44,554 nt of DNA from Amphibacillus marinus (GCF_900110345.1 NZ_FODJ01000009.1:126251-170804); one strand, 5' to 3'; shown: positions 1 to 8,345, numbered from the stretch's first letter. A program made the numbers and translations. The notes: generated by a model from the letters alone, not told the origin.

Positions 1-58
1 TTATATCCGCGCAAGTGGAGCTAAATCCGTGAGCCGGTGCGCTATATCCGCCGAGACC
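1..58. repeat. Degenerate tandem repeat, about 21-bp unit
   Basis: Three imperfect units begin with TATATCCGC, TAAATCCGT and TATATCCGC, about 20-21 bases apart, and are rich in CCG/CGG steps that could pair with each other. No reading frame is evident. It lies directly before queG and may continue to the left of the window. It resembles the short intergenic repeats of Bacillaceae genomes, but its function is unknown. Confidence 0.5.
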
Positions 59-109
59 AATACACAACGCAATAAACTCATGAAGACTGGATAAAGGGAG
101 GTGACTACA

Positions 110-1249
110 GTGGCTAATGAACAATTGAAAGAAGAAATTATTTCATATGCTAAACAAATTGGTATTGATAAAATTGGCTTTGCTGCCGCGAATCCTTTTG
201 CTGAGATGAAGGCGCGCTTGCAGATGCAGCAGGAGGATGGCTTTCAATCAGGTTTTGAAAAGGGCACGCTTGAGGAACGGACTAATCCAGCCTTGCACTT
301 AGAGGATGCCGAATCGATTATTGCCATTGCTGTTGCCTATCCATCTCGGATGAGGGATCGCCCGCTTAATAAAAAAGGTCAGCGACGCGGGAACTTTTGT
401 CGGGCTTCGTGGGGACATGATTATCATGATGTTTTAAATAGCCGACTTGAGCTGTTAACGGCTTTTATTGCTGAACGCGTTCCCGGCTTTCGTTCACGTT
501 CAATGGTAGATACGGGTGAATTGTCTGATCGTGCTGTGGCCGAGCGGGCCGGAATTGGGTGGAGCGGGAAAAATAGTTTTATTATTACCCCTGAATTCGG
601 CTCCTATGTTTACCTTGGTGAAATGATTACCAACGTCCCCTTCCCATCTGATCAACCACTGGATGATCAGTGTGGTGACTGTACCATGTGTTTAGATAAT
701 TGTCCAACGGGTGCGTTAGTTGCTCCTGGTCGATTAAATGCTCAGAACTGCATTGCCTTTGTCACGCAAACGAAAGGATTTCTTGCAGATGAATACCGTA
801 GTAAAATCGGTAATCAATTATATGGCTTTGATACTTGTCAATTAGTCTGTCCAAAAAACAAAGGCATTGACGTTCACCATCATCCAGAGCTAGAACCTGA
901 TCCAGAGTTAGTGAAACCAGAGCTTATTCCCTTGTTATCAATTAGCAATAAAGAATTTAAGGAGAGATTCGGTAAAATGTCGGGTTCGTGGCGCGGGAAA
1001 AAACCAATTCAACGTAACGCTATTCTTGCCCTTGCTCATTATCGGGAGCAAACGGCTGTCGATGAGTTAATAAGACTAATGCGAGATGATCCTCGTCCGG
1101 TTATTAGGGGCACAGCTGCTTGGGCGATTGGGAAAATTGGTCGTTATGACAGCTATGATGCGATTAGGTCTGCTCTGGAAATAGAGCAGGACCCAGAAGT
1201 CCGAAATGAAATGGAGAAAGGCTTGGCATTTGAACAAGCGCAGGTATAA
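110..1249 (+). CDS. queG: Epoxyqueuosine reductase QueG
   Basis: QueG reduces epoxyqueuosine to queuosine in the wobble position of tRNAs for Asp, Asn, His and Tyr, using cobalamin and two 4Fe-4S clusters in the cytoplasm. The sequence shows the ferredoxin-like motif CGDCTMCLDNCP, a second cluster motif CQLVCPKN, and a C-terminal HEAT-like helical segment (IRLMRDDPRPVIRGTAAWAI). Length (about 380 residues) matches the family. The frame is open from a GTG at 101, but that codon lies inside the Shine-Dalgarno sequence GGGAGGTGA. The GTG at 110 has proper spacing and is chosen. It is followed by an amidase gene and trmL, the same order as yhbA-yhbB-cspR in B. subtilis. Confidence 0.93.
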   Translation: MANEQLKEEIISYAKQIGIDKIGFAAANPFAEMKARLQMQQEDGFQSGFEKGTLEERTNPALHLEDAESIIAIAVAYPSRMRDRPLNKKGQRRGNFCRASWGHDYHDVLNSRLELLTAFIAERVPGFRSRSMVDTGELSDRAVAERAGIGWSGKNSFIITPEFGSYVYLGEMITNVPFPSDQPLDDQCGDCTMCLDNCPTGALVAPGRLNAQNCIAFVTQTKGFLADEYRSKIGNQLYGFDTCQLVCPKNKGIDVHHHPELEPDPELVKPELIPLLSISNKEFKERFGKMSGSWRGKKPIQRNAILALAHYREQTAVDELIRLMRDDPRPVIRGTAAWAIGKIGRYDSYDAIRSALEIEQDPEVRNEMEKGLAFEQAQV

Positions 1250-1294
1250 ATAGCTTCACTCTCTTCATAAATTAATGAAGAGGGGTGATAGATA

Positions 1295-2167
1295 ATGAAT
1301 AATCGAGCACAGATTAATCAATTCTGGCAGGAAAAGCTAGCGAATCGGGCTGACAACTGGGTAACGCATGTTGTAAAGCGCCACCAAGCAAGAGGCCAGG
1401 AGGTAACACGTATTAAAGGGGAGGGACATGTGACCAGTAAACGGCGAACCTCACATGATCAAGAAGACGTTTTTTATCAACTACATGTCTCTTTTCTTGT
1501 TAAGGATGGCAACCGTTTTTATCAGGAAGAGCAAACCAGAGCACACCAGGCCCATTTCGTTGACAAAAAAATAGTTAGCAACTCTGAGCTTACGCCGCCT
1601 GTGATTAATACTGGCCATGATCGTGATCGAACGACAATTGAATTAACACCTGTAGAGGATCAAGTTCGCTTTAATTATGACCGTAGAGCTGCTGTCCAAT
1701 ATGCAGAACGCTGGTGGAATGATGCTAATCCGGCTTATCATTTCTTCGAGGAGAATGATTGTACGAATTATATTTCACAATGCTTAAGAGCTGGCGGTGC
1801 GCCTTTTCGCGGCTATCCGAATCGTTCCTCAGGTTGGTGGTATCAGCAGAACAATTGGAGCTTTAGTTGGTCGGTTGCCCATTCGTTTCGGTGGTATTTA
1901 AGTGGCTCAACCCAAGGATTACGCGGTTATCAAGTCGATTCACCTGAGAAATTAAACCTAGGGGATGTTATTTGCTATGATTTTCAAGGGGATGGTCGTT
2001 TTGATCACAATACCATTGTGGTCGCTTTTGATGAAGCGGGTATGCCTTTAGTTAATGCGCATACGAATAATAGTCGCCATCGCTACTGGGATTATCAAGA
2101 TTCAATGGCTTGGACACCAAATTGTCAGTATAAATTTTTTCGAATTGGTAGTAGTGATATGCTATAA
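1295..2167 (+). CDS. Putative amidase-domain protein (Amidase_6, YhbB-like)
   Basis: A 290-residue protein without a signal peptide. The C-terminal half carries the putative amidase domain: AVQYAERWWND, the Cys motif NDCTNYISQ, GWWYQ, and the His segment FDHNTIVV, giving the likely Cys-His catalytic pair of an NlpC/P60-type fold. The N-terminal about 120 residues are charged and form a separate beta-rich region. Proteins of this family are predicted cell-wall or peptide amidases, but the substrate is not known. ATG at 1295 follows GAGGGGTGA with good spacing. It sits between queG and trmL, as yhbB does in B. subtilis. Family assignment is firm; function is inferred. Confidence 0.8.
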   Translation: MNNRAQINQFWQEKLANRADNWVTHVVKRHQARGQEVTRIKGEGHVTSKRRTSHDQEDVFYQLHVSFLVKDGNRFYQEEQTRAHQAHFVDKKIVSNSELTPPVINTGHDRDRTTIELTPVEDQVRFNYDRRAAVQYAERWWNDANPAYHFFEENDCTNYISQCLRAGGAPFRGYPNRSSGWWYQQNNWSFSWSVAHSFRWYLSGSTQGLRGYQVDSPEKLNLGDVICYDFQGDGRFDHNTIVVAFDEAGMPLVNAHTNNSRHRYWDYQDSMAWTPNCQYKFFRIGSSDML

Positions 2168-2200
2168 TATTCAGGTGATTATTAGATTGAGGTGAACCAA

Positions 2201-2680
2201 TTGGCCATTCATATTGTCCTATATCAACCAGAAATTCCAGCAAATACAGGTAACATTGCGCGCACTTGCTTAGCAACAAACGCTAAGCTCCATCTCATCC
2301 ATCCATTAGGTTTTTCAACCGATGATAAGATGCTTCGCCGGGCGGGGCTCGATTATTGGCATGATGTCGATATCTACAACCATGATTCTTTAGCAGATCT
2401 TTATCAAGCACATCCAAACGGTAATTTTTATTACATTGAAAATTTTGGGACGAAATATTATACCGATTTTGATTTTAGTGAAGCTAACCAGGATTTATTT
2501 TTTGTTTTTGGTCGTGAAACGAATGGTATCCCACGAGAACTATTAGTGGGTAAGGAGGAGCGTTGTCTACGTATACATATGGCTGACAATGACAAAGTGC
2601 GCTCTCTTAATTTGTCGAATACAGCTGCGATTCTTGTCTATGATGTTCTTAAACAGCAAGGCTTTCCCAATATGCATTGA
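2201..2680 (+). CDS. trmL: tRNA (cytidine(34)-2'-O)-methyltransferase TrmL
   Basis: SPOUT-class methyltransferase that 2'-O-methylates the wobble base of tRNA-Leu isoacceptors (CspR in B. subtilis). The three SPOUT motifs are visible: PEIPANTGNIART near the N-terminus, FVFGRETNGIPRELL in the middle, and VRSLNLSNTAAILVYDVLKQ at the end, which forms the trefoil-knot SAM site. The frame opens at GTG 2192, but that GTG is part of the Shine-Dalgarno GAGGTGA. TTG 2201 lies 5-6 bases downstream and starts directly at the conserved IHIVLYQPEIP, so it is preferred. Length from there is 159 residues, normal for the family. A terminator follows at once. Confidence 0.92.
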   Translation: MAIHIVLYQPEIPANTGNIARTCLATNAKLHLIHPLGFSTDDKMLRRAGLDYWHDVDIYNHDSLADLYQAHPNGNFYYIENFGTKYYTDFDFSEANQDLFFVFGRETNGIPRELLVGKEERCLRIHMADNDKVRSLNLSNTAAILVYDVLKQQGFPNMH

Positions 2681-2716
2681 AAAAAGACGCACTCATTCGT
2701 GAGTAGCGTCTTTTTT
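2680..2716. terminator. Bidirectional intrinsic terminator
   Basis: The arms AAAAAAGACGC and GCGTCTTTTTT enclose ACTCA-TTCG-TGAGT, a near-perfect stem with A-run and T-run on the two sides. It ends trmL on the plus strand and the GbsR-like gene on the minus strand; the stop codon of the latter (2693-2695) lies inside the stem. Confidence 0.88.
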
Positions 2717-3238
2717 CGGAACAATATCGAAAATTCGCTGTGATTCAAACAATTCGACAAGACGTTCTATCCAATCATAATAAGCCATTGAATCATGTGA
2801 ATCGTTAATGTATAGTTGGGTGCTTTGCTTAATCTCATCTGAAGCCTCTGGATCAGCGTTAATTTCAAGCAAGTCCTGCATAATGCGTGACTCTATCTTC
2901 CGATTACGCACAATGACATCTCGCCAATTAGAAGTAAATAGCGAAATAAACGTCTGATAGTAATCCTCTTCAACTGTATAATGATCCTTTCGAGATCCCT
3001 TGACAAACGCTTTCTCTGCAATATTATAATGAACCATTTCTCTTAATACTTGACTCATCCGTGTCTTACTCATCCCGGTGCTTTCAGCTAGCTCATCTAA
3101 ATCAAGGGCGCGTCCTTGATAATAAATTGCTGCAATCACACGGCCTATTGTCGCAGGAAAACCATATGACTTCATGTTCTCAGCAATCTGCTCACTAACA
3201 CGGTGCTTAATCTGTTCAAGCTTGTCTTCATGTGTCAT
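2693..3238 (-). CDS. GbsR/OpcR-type transcriptional repressor
   Basis: A MarR-like winged-helix protein of the GbsR family, about 181 residues. The HTH region reads ALDLDELAESTGMSKTRMSQVLREM, preceded by GFPATIGRVIAAIYYQGR, which is typical of GbsR/OpcR. In B. subtilis these proteins repress glycine-betaine synthesis genes (GbsR) or the opuB and opuC transporters (OpcR). The divergent opuC operon next door argues for the OpcR role here. Two ATG codons are possible. The one at 3238 has AAAGG about 9 bases upstream, whereas the one at 3244 is too close to it, so 3238 is used. A minus-strand promoter candidate lies at 3435-3463, which would leave a long leader containing a 62-codon open frame. 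Confidence 0.85.
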   Translation of the reverse strand: MTHEDKLEQIKHRVSEQIAENMKSYGFPATIGRVIAAIYYQGRALDLDELAESTGMSKTRMSQVLREMVHYNIAEKAFVKGSRKDHYTVEEDYYQTFISLFTSNWRDVIVRNRKIESRIMQDLLEINADPEASDEIKQSTQLYINDSHDSMAYYDWIERLVELFESQRIFDIVPKKDATHE

Positions 3239-3416
3239 TAACATCAGCCTTTTTAGTTTTTTGTGTTTGGTCTAGTTTAGAGAAGGGTATAAAATGCTGT
3301 TGGATTACAAAGCAATGTGACATTGGTTGGCAACAGTCAGTAACGCTAACCTTTTTGTATCGTCCTGCAATAACAGTTTGTTCTATCTCAATTAATATCT
3401 TGCACCTTAGACACAC
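3228..3416 (-). CDS. Possible small Cys-rich leader ORF of the GbsR gene
   Basis: Open from GTG 3416 to a TGA at 3228, overlapping the start of the GbsR-like gene by 11 bases as in translationally coupled pairs. The 62-residue product has CLRC near the N-terminus plus TDCCQP and SHC, a pattern that could bind metal. Against it: no Shine-Dalgarno sequence precedes the GTG, and the opposite strand is also open here. It may be a real short protein or only the transcribed leader of the repressor mRNA. Confidence 0.25.
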   Translation of the reverse strand: MCLRCKILIEIEQTVIAGRYKKVSVTDCCQPMSHCFVIQQHFIPFSKLDQTQKTKKADVNDT

Positions 3417-3434
3417 TGTAACTGTTGTTCACTA

Positions 3435-3463
3435 AGTGTAGCATAGTGAAAAATCAACTCCAA
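3435..3463 (-). promoter_or_regulatory. Candidate sigma-A promoter for the GbsR-like gene
   Basis: On the minus strand, TTGGAG (3463-3458) and TACACT (3440-3435) are 17 bases apart. Transcription would start near 3428 and give a leader of about 190 bases before the repressor start. Confidence 0.4.
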
Positions 3464-3517
3464 ATTGCATATAGGGTATTATTTAAGAGGAAATCGACGA
3501 TATTATAAGGATAAGTT

Positions 3518-3561
3518 GTTTATACAATCTATACACTTTATTTTGTATAAAGTTTGTACAA
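3518..3561. promoter_or_regulatory. Inverted repeats upstream of opuC (candidate OpcR operator)
   Basis: Three overlapping dyads lie just upstream of the opuC promoter: TTGT-TTAT-ACAA at 3518-3529; ACTTTAT and ATAAAGT around TTTGT at 3535-3553; and TTGTA-TAAAGTTTG-TACAA at 3543-3561. The region between repressor and transporter holds no convincing other gene on the plus strand. Position and symmetry fit a binding site for the divergently encoded GbsR-like dimer; binding itself is inferred. Confidence 0.45.
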
Positions 3562-3581
3562 TTTAAAGTTTATATCGCATT

Positions 3582-3609
3582 TTGTTTATTCGACATTTTT
3601 CGCTAGAAT
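3582..3609 (+). promoter_or_regulatory. Candidate sigma-A promoter of opuCA
   Basis: TTGTTT (3582-3587) and TAGAAT (3604-3609) are separated by 16 bases, about 40 bases before the opuCA start and directly downstream of the inverted repeats. The -35 box is weak. Confidence 0.4.
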
Positions 3610-3651
3610 TAATTTAGTACAAAAAAGAACAGATGAAGGAAGGGACAGCTT

Positions 3652-4767
3652 TTGATTCAATTAAAGAACATTAACAAGGTTTATGAGGATGGCTTTCAAG
3701 CACTTAAAGGCATTGATTTAACTTTTGAAGAAGGCAAGATTAATGTCCTCATTGGACCAAGTGGTTGTGGAAAAACCACAACGATGAAGTTGTTAAATCG
3801 CTTAATTGATTATACCGAGGGTGAGCTAACCATTGATGGCAAGCGCATTAAGGATATTAATCCGATCGATTTACGACGACAAATGGGCTATGTCATTCAA
3901 AGTATTGGTCTTTTCCCACATATGACAATTTACGATAATGTTGCTGCGGTACCAAAACTATTAAAATGGGATAAGGAACGAATTGCTACCAAAGTTGATG
4001 AATTATTAAAAATGGTTGATCTAGATCCTGAGGTTTATAAATCACGTTATCCGAATGAGCTAAGTGGTGGACAACAGCAACGCATTGGCGTTATCCGCGC
4101 TTTAGCTGCTGAACCAAAGATTATTCTGATGGATGAACCATTCAGTGCCCTCGATCCCATTAGTCGCGAGCAGCTTCAGGATGAGTTAGTTAAATTACAA
4201 GAGGACATTCAAAAAACAATTATTTTTGTTACCCACGACATGGATGAAGCAATCAAAATTGCTGATCAAATTATTTTAATGCGTGACGGTCAGGTTGTTC
4301 AAAAAGGGACACCACATGATCTCCTAACCTCACCAGCTAATGAATTTGTTGAAGAATTTATAGGGGCTGAGCGATTAGAGCAGGCAAAAGGCTTACCACC
4401 TATGACCGCATTTGTTGATGAAGACTTCCCGTATGCAACGATAACGCAATCAGTTGATGATGTGATTTCCCTAATGGTTACGCATAAAAAAGATCAATTA
4501 CCTGTGGTTGATGCTGAGGAAAAATACATTGGAATTGCCTCACTTTATGACGCCGTTCGTTCTACCGATAAGCCACTGACAGAGCTCGTCAATCGGAAGA
4601 TTATTGCCTATCGTCGAACGGCTGAGGTAGAAAAATTTGTTGCGAGTAAGGATACAATTGCCCCCATTATCGAACCAGATGATACGTATATCGGGGTACT
4701 TGACCAAGAACTACTACTTGAAAAGTTACATGAAAAATTTGGGAGTAAAAGTGGTGTGACGTCATGA
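3652..4767 (+). CDS. opuCA: Osmoprotectant ABC transporter ATPase OpuCA
   Basis: ATP-binding subunit of the OpuC importer for glycine betaine, carnitine, choline and related compatible solutes. Visible motifs: Walker A GPSGCGKTT (residues 35-43), signature LSGGQQQR, Walker B IILMDEPFSALD, and H-loop VTHDMDEA. The C-terminal third (from about residue 250) contains a CBS-domain pair (DDVISLMVTHKKDQLPVVD), which senses ionic strength in this family. TTG 3652 is used: AAGGAAGGGA precedes it, and the protein begins directly at the conserved IQLKNINKVYEDG. Length 371 is normal. The last codons overlap opuCB by ATGA. Confidence 0.93.
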   Translation: MIQLKNINKVYEDGFQALKGIDLTFEEGKINVLIGPSGCGKTTTMKLLNRLIDYTEGELTIDGKRIKDINPIDLRRQMGYVIQSIGLFPHMTIYDNVAAVPKLLKWDKERIATKVDELLKMVDLDPEVYKSRYPNELSGGQQQRIGVIRALAAEPKIILMDEPFSALDPISREQLQDELVKLQEDIQKTIIFVTHDMDEAIKIADQIILMRDGQVVQKGTPHDLLTSPANEFVEEFIGAERLEQAKGLPPMTAFVDEDFPYATITQSVDDVISLMVTHKKDQLPVVDAEEKYIGIASLYDAVRSTDKPLTELVNRKIIAYRRTAEVEKFVASKDTIAPIIEPDDTYIGVLDQELLLEKLHEKFGSKSGVTS

Positions 4768-5405
4768 ACTTAATTGAAGATTATCTTGATTTTTGGTCAA
4801 TTCGTTATCAGAACATTTTGACTTATTTATGGGAGCATCTTTCTATTGCTTTCGTTGCGATTCTGTTTGCAATCATCCTCACCATTCCGTTAGCTATTTT
4901 TATGACCCGTTTAAAGGGAGATCGGCTTAGAAATGCCATTTTCAATATTGCCAACTTCTTTCAAACCATTCCAACGATAGCGATGTTTGCCCTGCTCATT
5001 CCGGTATTAGGCATTGGCTTTCGACCAGCTGTACTTGCACTGTTTTTGTATGCTTTATTACCTTTATTACGAAACACCTATGCTGGAATAGAGTCAATTG
5101 ACCAAGGAATTGTTGAAGCGGCTAAGGGAATGGGCTATAACAAATTTCAGCGCTTAATAAAAATTGAATTACCCATTTCTATTCCATATATTATGTCAGG
5201 AATTCGAACAACAACCGTTTATATTATTAGCTGGACAACCCTTGCGACTGTTATTGGCGCAGGTGGATTAGGTGATTTGGTTGTAGCTGGAATTGGCTCA
5301 AACAATCGGTTTATGATTTTTACAGGTACAGTTATGGCGATCTTACTTGCCTTAATTATTGACTTAGTCTTGGGTTTTGTTGAGAAAAAATTATCAAGAG
5401 CATAA
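4764..5405 (+). CDS. opuCB: Osmoprotectant ABC transporter permease OpuCB
   Basis: Integral membrane subunit with several hydrophobic helices and the EAA loop that docks on the ATPase (VEAAKGMGYNKFQRLIKIELPISIP). Its ATG shares the ATGA overlap with opuCA, so translation is probably coupled. It is a paralogue of the second permease at 6371. The ATPase, permease, binding protein, permease order is that of opuCA-CB-CC-CD in B. subtilis and Listeria. Confidence 0.92.
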   Translation: MNLIEDYLDFWSIRYQNILTYLWEHLSIAFVAILFAIILTIPLAIFMTRLKGDRLRNAIFNIANFFQTIPTIAMFALLIPVLGIGFRPAVLALFLYALLPLLRNTYAGIESIDQGIVEAAKGMGYNKFQRLIKIELPISIPYIMSGIRTTTVYIISWTTLATVIGAGGLGDLVVAGIGSNNRFMIFTGTVMAILLALIIDLVLGFVEKKLSRA

Positions 5406-5442
5406 GTTTTTTGAAAAAAATAAAAAAGGGGTTTATCTTAAA

Positions 5443-6351
5443 ATGAAAAAAATAGTATTAGCGAGCTTATTGACGCTTAGTTTATTAGTAGTTGCTGCCT
5501 GTGGTGGCGGAGGTTCGGCTGCTGGTGGTGAAGTATTTGAGTTTGGGGCACAGACTTATACTGATCCCAAGATTGCCGCCCAACTAGTGAAAATTATGAT
5601 AGAAGAACATACTGATCATGAAGTTAACATTACTGAGGATATTCAAGCAAGCCCACAGATTTTAGCTTCATTAGATCGTCAGGAATTTGATTTTGCTTTA
5701 TTATTTTCTGGAGAAGTCTACAATAACTATTTTGATGATGTTGAATATACTACTGATCCAGAACAAACAATTGCAAATGCCCAGGAATTTTTTAATCCAG
5801 CTTATGAGCTGACATGGTTTGATTCGCTAGGCTATGCAAATGAATATGCAATTGCGGTGCAGGAAGGCTTTGCCGAAGAAAATGACATTACCGTTGTCTC
5901 TGATTTAGAACAATTTGCTGATAATGTAGTGGTTGGTACTGATACGACTTGGGTTGAACGTGATAATGATGGTTATCGAGGCTTTCAGGAGGCGTATGGC
6001 TTTAGCTTTGGTGATGTTAGAGGAATGGAGATTTCGCTAATGTATGAAGCGATTGCTAGAGATGAAGTAGATGTGGTCACTGCTTATACGGTTGATCCAC
6101 AAATTATTGAGTATGATCTTCGTTTACTTGAGGATGATGTCCAATTCTTCCCGCCATACGATGCATCACTTGTTGCCTTAAATGATGTGTTAGAGGAGTA
6201 CCCAGAAGTAAATGACATCTTTGAAGAACTAGTTGGTGCAGTCTCAACTGAGCAAATGTCAGCGATGATTCGTGAGGTTGATTTCGAGGGACGCTCGACA
6301 GCAGATGTTGCCCGTGAATTTTTAGAGGAACAAGGGTTTTTAACTGAATAA
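5443..6351 (+). CDS. opuCC: Osmoprotectant-binding lipoprotein OpuCC
   Basis: Extracellular solute-binding protein tethered by lipid. The N-terminus MKKIVLASLL is followed by a hydrophobic stretch and the lipobox VVAAC (Cys20), then a Gly-rich linker. The body has OpuAC-type sequence (FGAQTYTDPKIAAQLV, EYAIAVQEGFAEENDI, TWVERDNDGYRGFQEAYG). The frame is open upstream to 5377 inside opuCB, but ATG 5443 is preceded by AAAAAAGGGG and begins the signal peptide, so it is the start. It delivers the solute to the OpuCB/OpuCD pore. Confidence 0.92.
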   Translation: MKKIVLASLLTLSLLVVAACGGGGSAAGGEVFEFGAQTYTDPKIAAQLVKIMIEEHTDHEVNITEDIQASPQILASLDRQEFDFALLFSGEVYNNYFDDVEYTTDPEQTIANAQEFFNPAYELTWFDSLGYANEYAIAVQEGFAEENDITVVSDLEQFADNVVVGTDTTWVERDNDGYRGFQEAYGFSFGDVRGMEISLMYEAIARDEVDVVTAYTVDPQIIEYDLRLLEDDVQFFPPYDASLVALNDVLEEYPEVNDIFEELVGAVSTEQMSAMIREVDFEGRSTADVAREFLEEQGFLTE

Positions 6352-6370
6352 ATAAAGAGGGGAGCCCAAC

Positions 6371-7015
6371 ATGGATTTTATAATCGACCTTGGCCGTTAT
6401 ATGGCAGATCATTCAGCCGAATTAATTGATTTAACCATTGAACATATTTTAATGGTCATCTACGCAATTTTTCTAGCTTTAGTTGTCGGCATTCCGCTCG
6501 GTATACTAGCCGCCAAGTTTAAGAAGCTTGCACCTGTAATTCTATCACTGGTAAATATTTTGCAGCTAATCCCCAGTATTGCCATGCTGGCGATCCTATT
6601 GCTTTACTTCGGGCTTGGCTTCCAAACAGTTGTGATTGGCTTGTTTCTGTATTCACTATTACCAATTGTCCGCAACACCTATGTTGGAGTGCGTGAGGTA
6701 GCTGATGGTGTGACAGAAGCAGGCAAAGGGATTGGGATGACCCCCTTTCAATTATTGATGAAGGTAGAGTTTCCCTTGTCAATTCCGTTCTTGATGGCTG
6801 GCTTACGTGTGGCCGCAGTTATTGCTGTAGCGGTTGCAACCATTGCCCCATATATCGGTGGTGGTGGACTAGGCCGTGAAATTATTAGTGGTATTAGTTT
6901 TCAAAACGATATTCGAATTTATGCAGGCGCAGTGCCAGCAGCGGCACTGGCAATTATCGCTGATTTAATTCTCGGGATCGTTGAAAAGCGAACCAAGAAA
7001 CGATTTGCCAGCTAG
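6371..7015 (+). CDS. opuCD: Osmoprotectant ABC transporter permease OpuCD
   Basis: Second permease, 214 residues, paralogous to OpuCB, with the EAA-like loop TEAGKGIGMTPFQLLMKVEFPLSIP and a glycine turn GGGGLGREI. ATG 6371 follows AAAGAGGGGAG. It is the last gene of the operon; a strong terminator follows within 10 bases of the stop. Confidence 0.92.
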   Translation: MDFIIDLGRYMADHSAELIDLTIEHILMVIYAIFLALVVGIPLGILAAKFKKLAPVILSLVNILQLIPSIAMLAILLLYFGLGFQTVVIGLFLYSLLPIVRNTYVGVREVADGVTEAGKGIGMTPFQLLMKVEFPLSIPFLMAGLRVAAVIAVAVATIAPYIGGGGLGREIISGISFQNDIRIYAGAVPAAALAIIADLILGIVEKRTKKRFAS

Positions 7016-7023
7016 CCTAACCT

Positions 7024-7055
7024 AAAAAGATGCCGATAACTATCGGCATCTTTTT
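7024..7055 (+). terminator. Intrinsic terminator of opuC operon
   Basis: AAAAAGATGCCGATA and TATCGGCATCTTTTT form a long perfect stem with a minimal loop, followed by T residues. Confidence 0.9.
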
Positions 7056-7120
7056 AACATGCTTAAAGACAAGCATTAAGCATAACGTTTACCAATTAAG
7101 AATACTGAAGGGGTTTAAAA

Positions 7121-8320
7121 ATGGATAAATCCAAGATTTTTGCTAAAATTGATCAATTATTTGCTGAAATGGTTGAGCTAAGAAGAGACTTGCATATGTA
7201 TCCCGAGCTGTCATTTCAAGAAGAGCGCACAGCGAAAGTAATTGCTGATTATCAACGCCAGCTTGGTCTAGAAGTGCGTGATCATGTTGGCGGTCGCGGT
7301 GTCGTTGCGACGCTTAGAGGTGGAAAGCCAGGCAAGACCGTGGCTATTCGAGCTGATTTTGATGCCCTGCCCATCCAAGAAGAAAATGATGTACCCTATA
7401 AATCAAAAAATTCAGGTGTGATGCATGCTTGTGGGCATGACGCCCATACTGCCATAGCCCTTGGCATTAGCAAGGCATTTGCTGCTTATCAAGATCAGCT
7501 GTGTGGCACGATTGTCTTTATTCATCAGCACGCCGAAGAGCAGGACCCCGGTGGTGCCAAGCCAATGGTCGAGGATGGTGCGTTGACGGGTGTTGATGCG
7601 ATCTTCGCGACCCACATGGAAAATTACTTACCGGTCGGTCATGTTTGGCACAATGATCAGGTCATCCTAGGTGCAAGCGATGATTTTGAGCTAACCATTA
7701 AAGGTGTTGGTGGGCATGGTGCCTTTCCCCATGACACCACTGATGTGATTCAAATTGGCGCCCAGCTCGTCTCCAGCTTACACCAAGTTGTTAGTCGCAA
7801 GGTTGATCCGTTAAAACCAGCGGTACTGACGATTGGGGCCTTTCAAGCTGGTGAAACAGCCAATGTCATTCCCGGATCGGCACGCATTGAAGGGACGGTA
7901 CGTACCTTTGATGAAGACGTGCGCTATCAAATAGCCGACTGGATTAAACAGATTACCAAGCATACGGTCGCAGCGTTCGGTGCCGATTTTGACCTTGATT
8001 ATAAGTTCGGCTATCCCGCTTTAAAAAATGACCGTGCCCTTAATCAACTTTTAGTCAAAGCCGCAGCCGATGTTTTGCCAGAGCAAAATATTCACGTGAT
8101 GGAGCCAAATATGGGCGCAGAGGATTTTTCTTATTTTACCGGAGCAATTCCGGGGACTTACTTCTTTACTGGTTCAGCTAATAAAGAAAAAGGCTTCACG
8201 TACCCCTATCACCATCCGAAGTTCGATATTGATGAAACAGCGTTACGCAATGGCGCCAAGGTACTGGCATCAGCGGCGTTAGATTTTCTAGCCGAGCGTA
8301 GCGATGAACAAAAGGTGTGA
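7121..8320 (+). CDS. M20D-family amidohydrolase
   Basis: A 399-residue metallo-hydrolase of the HipO/N-acyl-amino-acid amidohydrolase group. The di-zinc site is visible as MHACGHDAHT (about residues 101-110), the glutamate pair in HQHAEEQDPGGA, THMENYLPVGH, and the C-terminal GAEDFSYF. A lid-domain segment (GVGGHGAFPHDTTDVI) separates the catalytic halves, as in M20D enzymes. Substrate cannot be read from sequence: N-acetyl-diaminopimelate, hippurate-like amides or acylated amino acids are possible. ATG 7121 follows GAAGGGGTTT. It has its own terminator, which overlaps the stop codon. Confidence 0.85.
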   Translation: MDKSKIFAKIDQLFAEMVELRRDLHMYPELSFQEERTAKVIADYQRQLGLEVRDHVGGRGVVATLRGGKPGKTVAIRADFDALPIQEENDVPYKSKNSGVMHACGHDAHTAIALGISKAFAAYQDQLCGTIVFIHQHAEEQDPGGAKPMVEDGALTGVDAIFATHMENYLPVGHVWHNDQVILGASDDFELTIKGVGGHGAFPHDTTDVIQIGAQLVSSLHQVVSRKVDPLKPAVLTIGAFQAGETANVIPGSARIEGTVRTFDEDVRYQIADWIKQITKHTVAAFGADFDLDYKFGYPALKNDRALNQLLVKAAADVLPEQNIHVMEPNMGAEDFSYFTGAIPGTYFFTGSANKEKGFTYPYHHPKFDIDETALRNGAKVLASAALDFLAERSDEQKV

Positions 8321-8345
8321 GCACTTCTGTGCTTGCACCTTTTTC
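8310..8345. terminator. Intrinsic terminator between convergent genes
   Basis: AAAAGGTGTGAGCAC, loop TTCT, GTGCTTGCACCTTTTT: a stem with two weak pairs, including the stop codon of the amidohydrolase gene. It can serve both the plus-strand gene and the minus-strand regulator ending at 8344. Confidence 0.8.

Noticed and set aside
101-112. GTG 101 as start of queG
   Set aside because: It lies inside the Shine-Dalgarno sequence; GTG 110 has correct spacing.
3232-3435. 67-codon plus-strand frame upstream of opuC
   Set aside because: No ribosome site and no recognisable protein pattern; it is opposite the repressor leader.
5377-5442. Upstream extension of opuCC
   Set aside because: It overlaps opuCB and precedes the signal peptide, which starts at ATG 5443 after a good ribosome site.
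6104-6412. 102-codon minus-strand frame over opuCC/opuCD
   Set aside because: Shadow of two well-supported genes; no ribosome site or family match.
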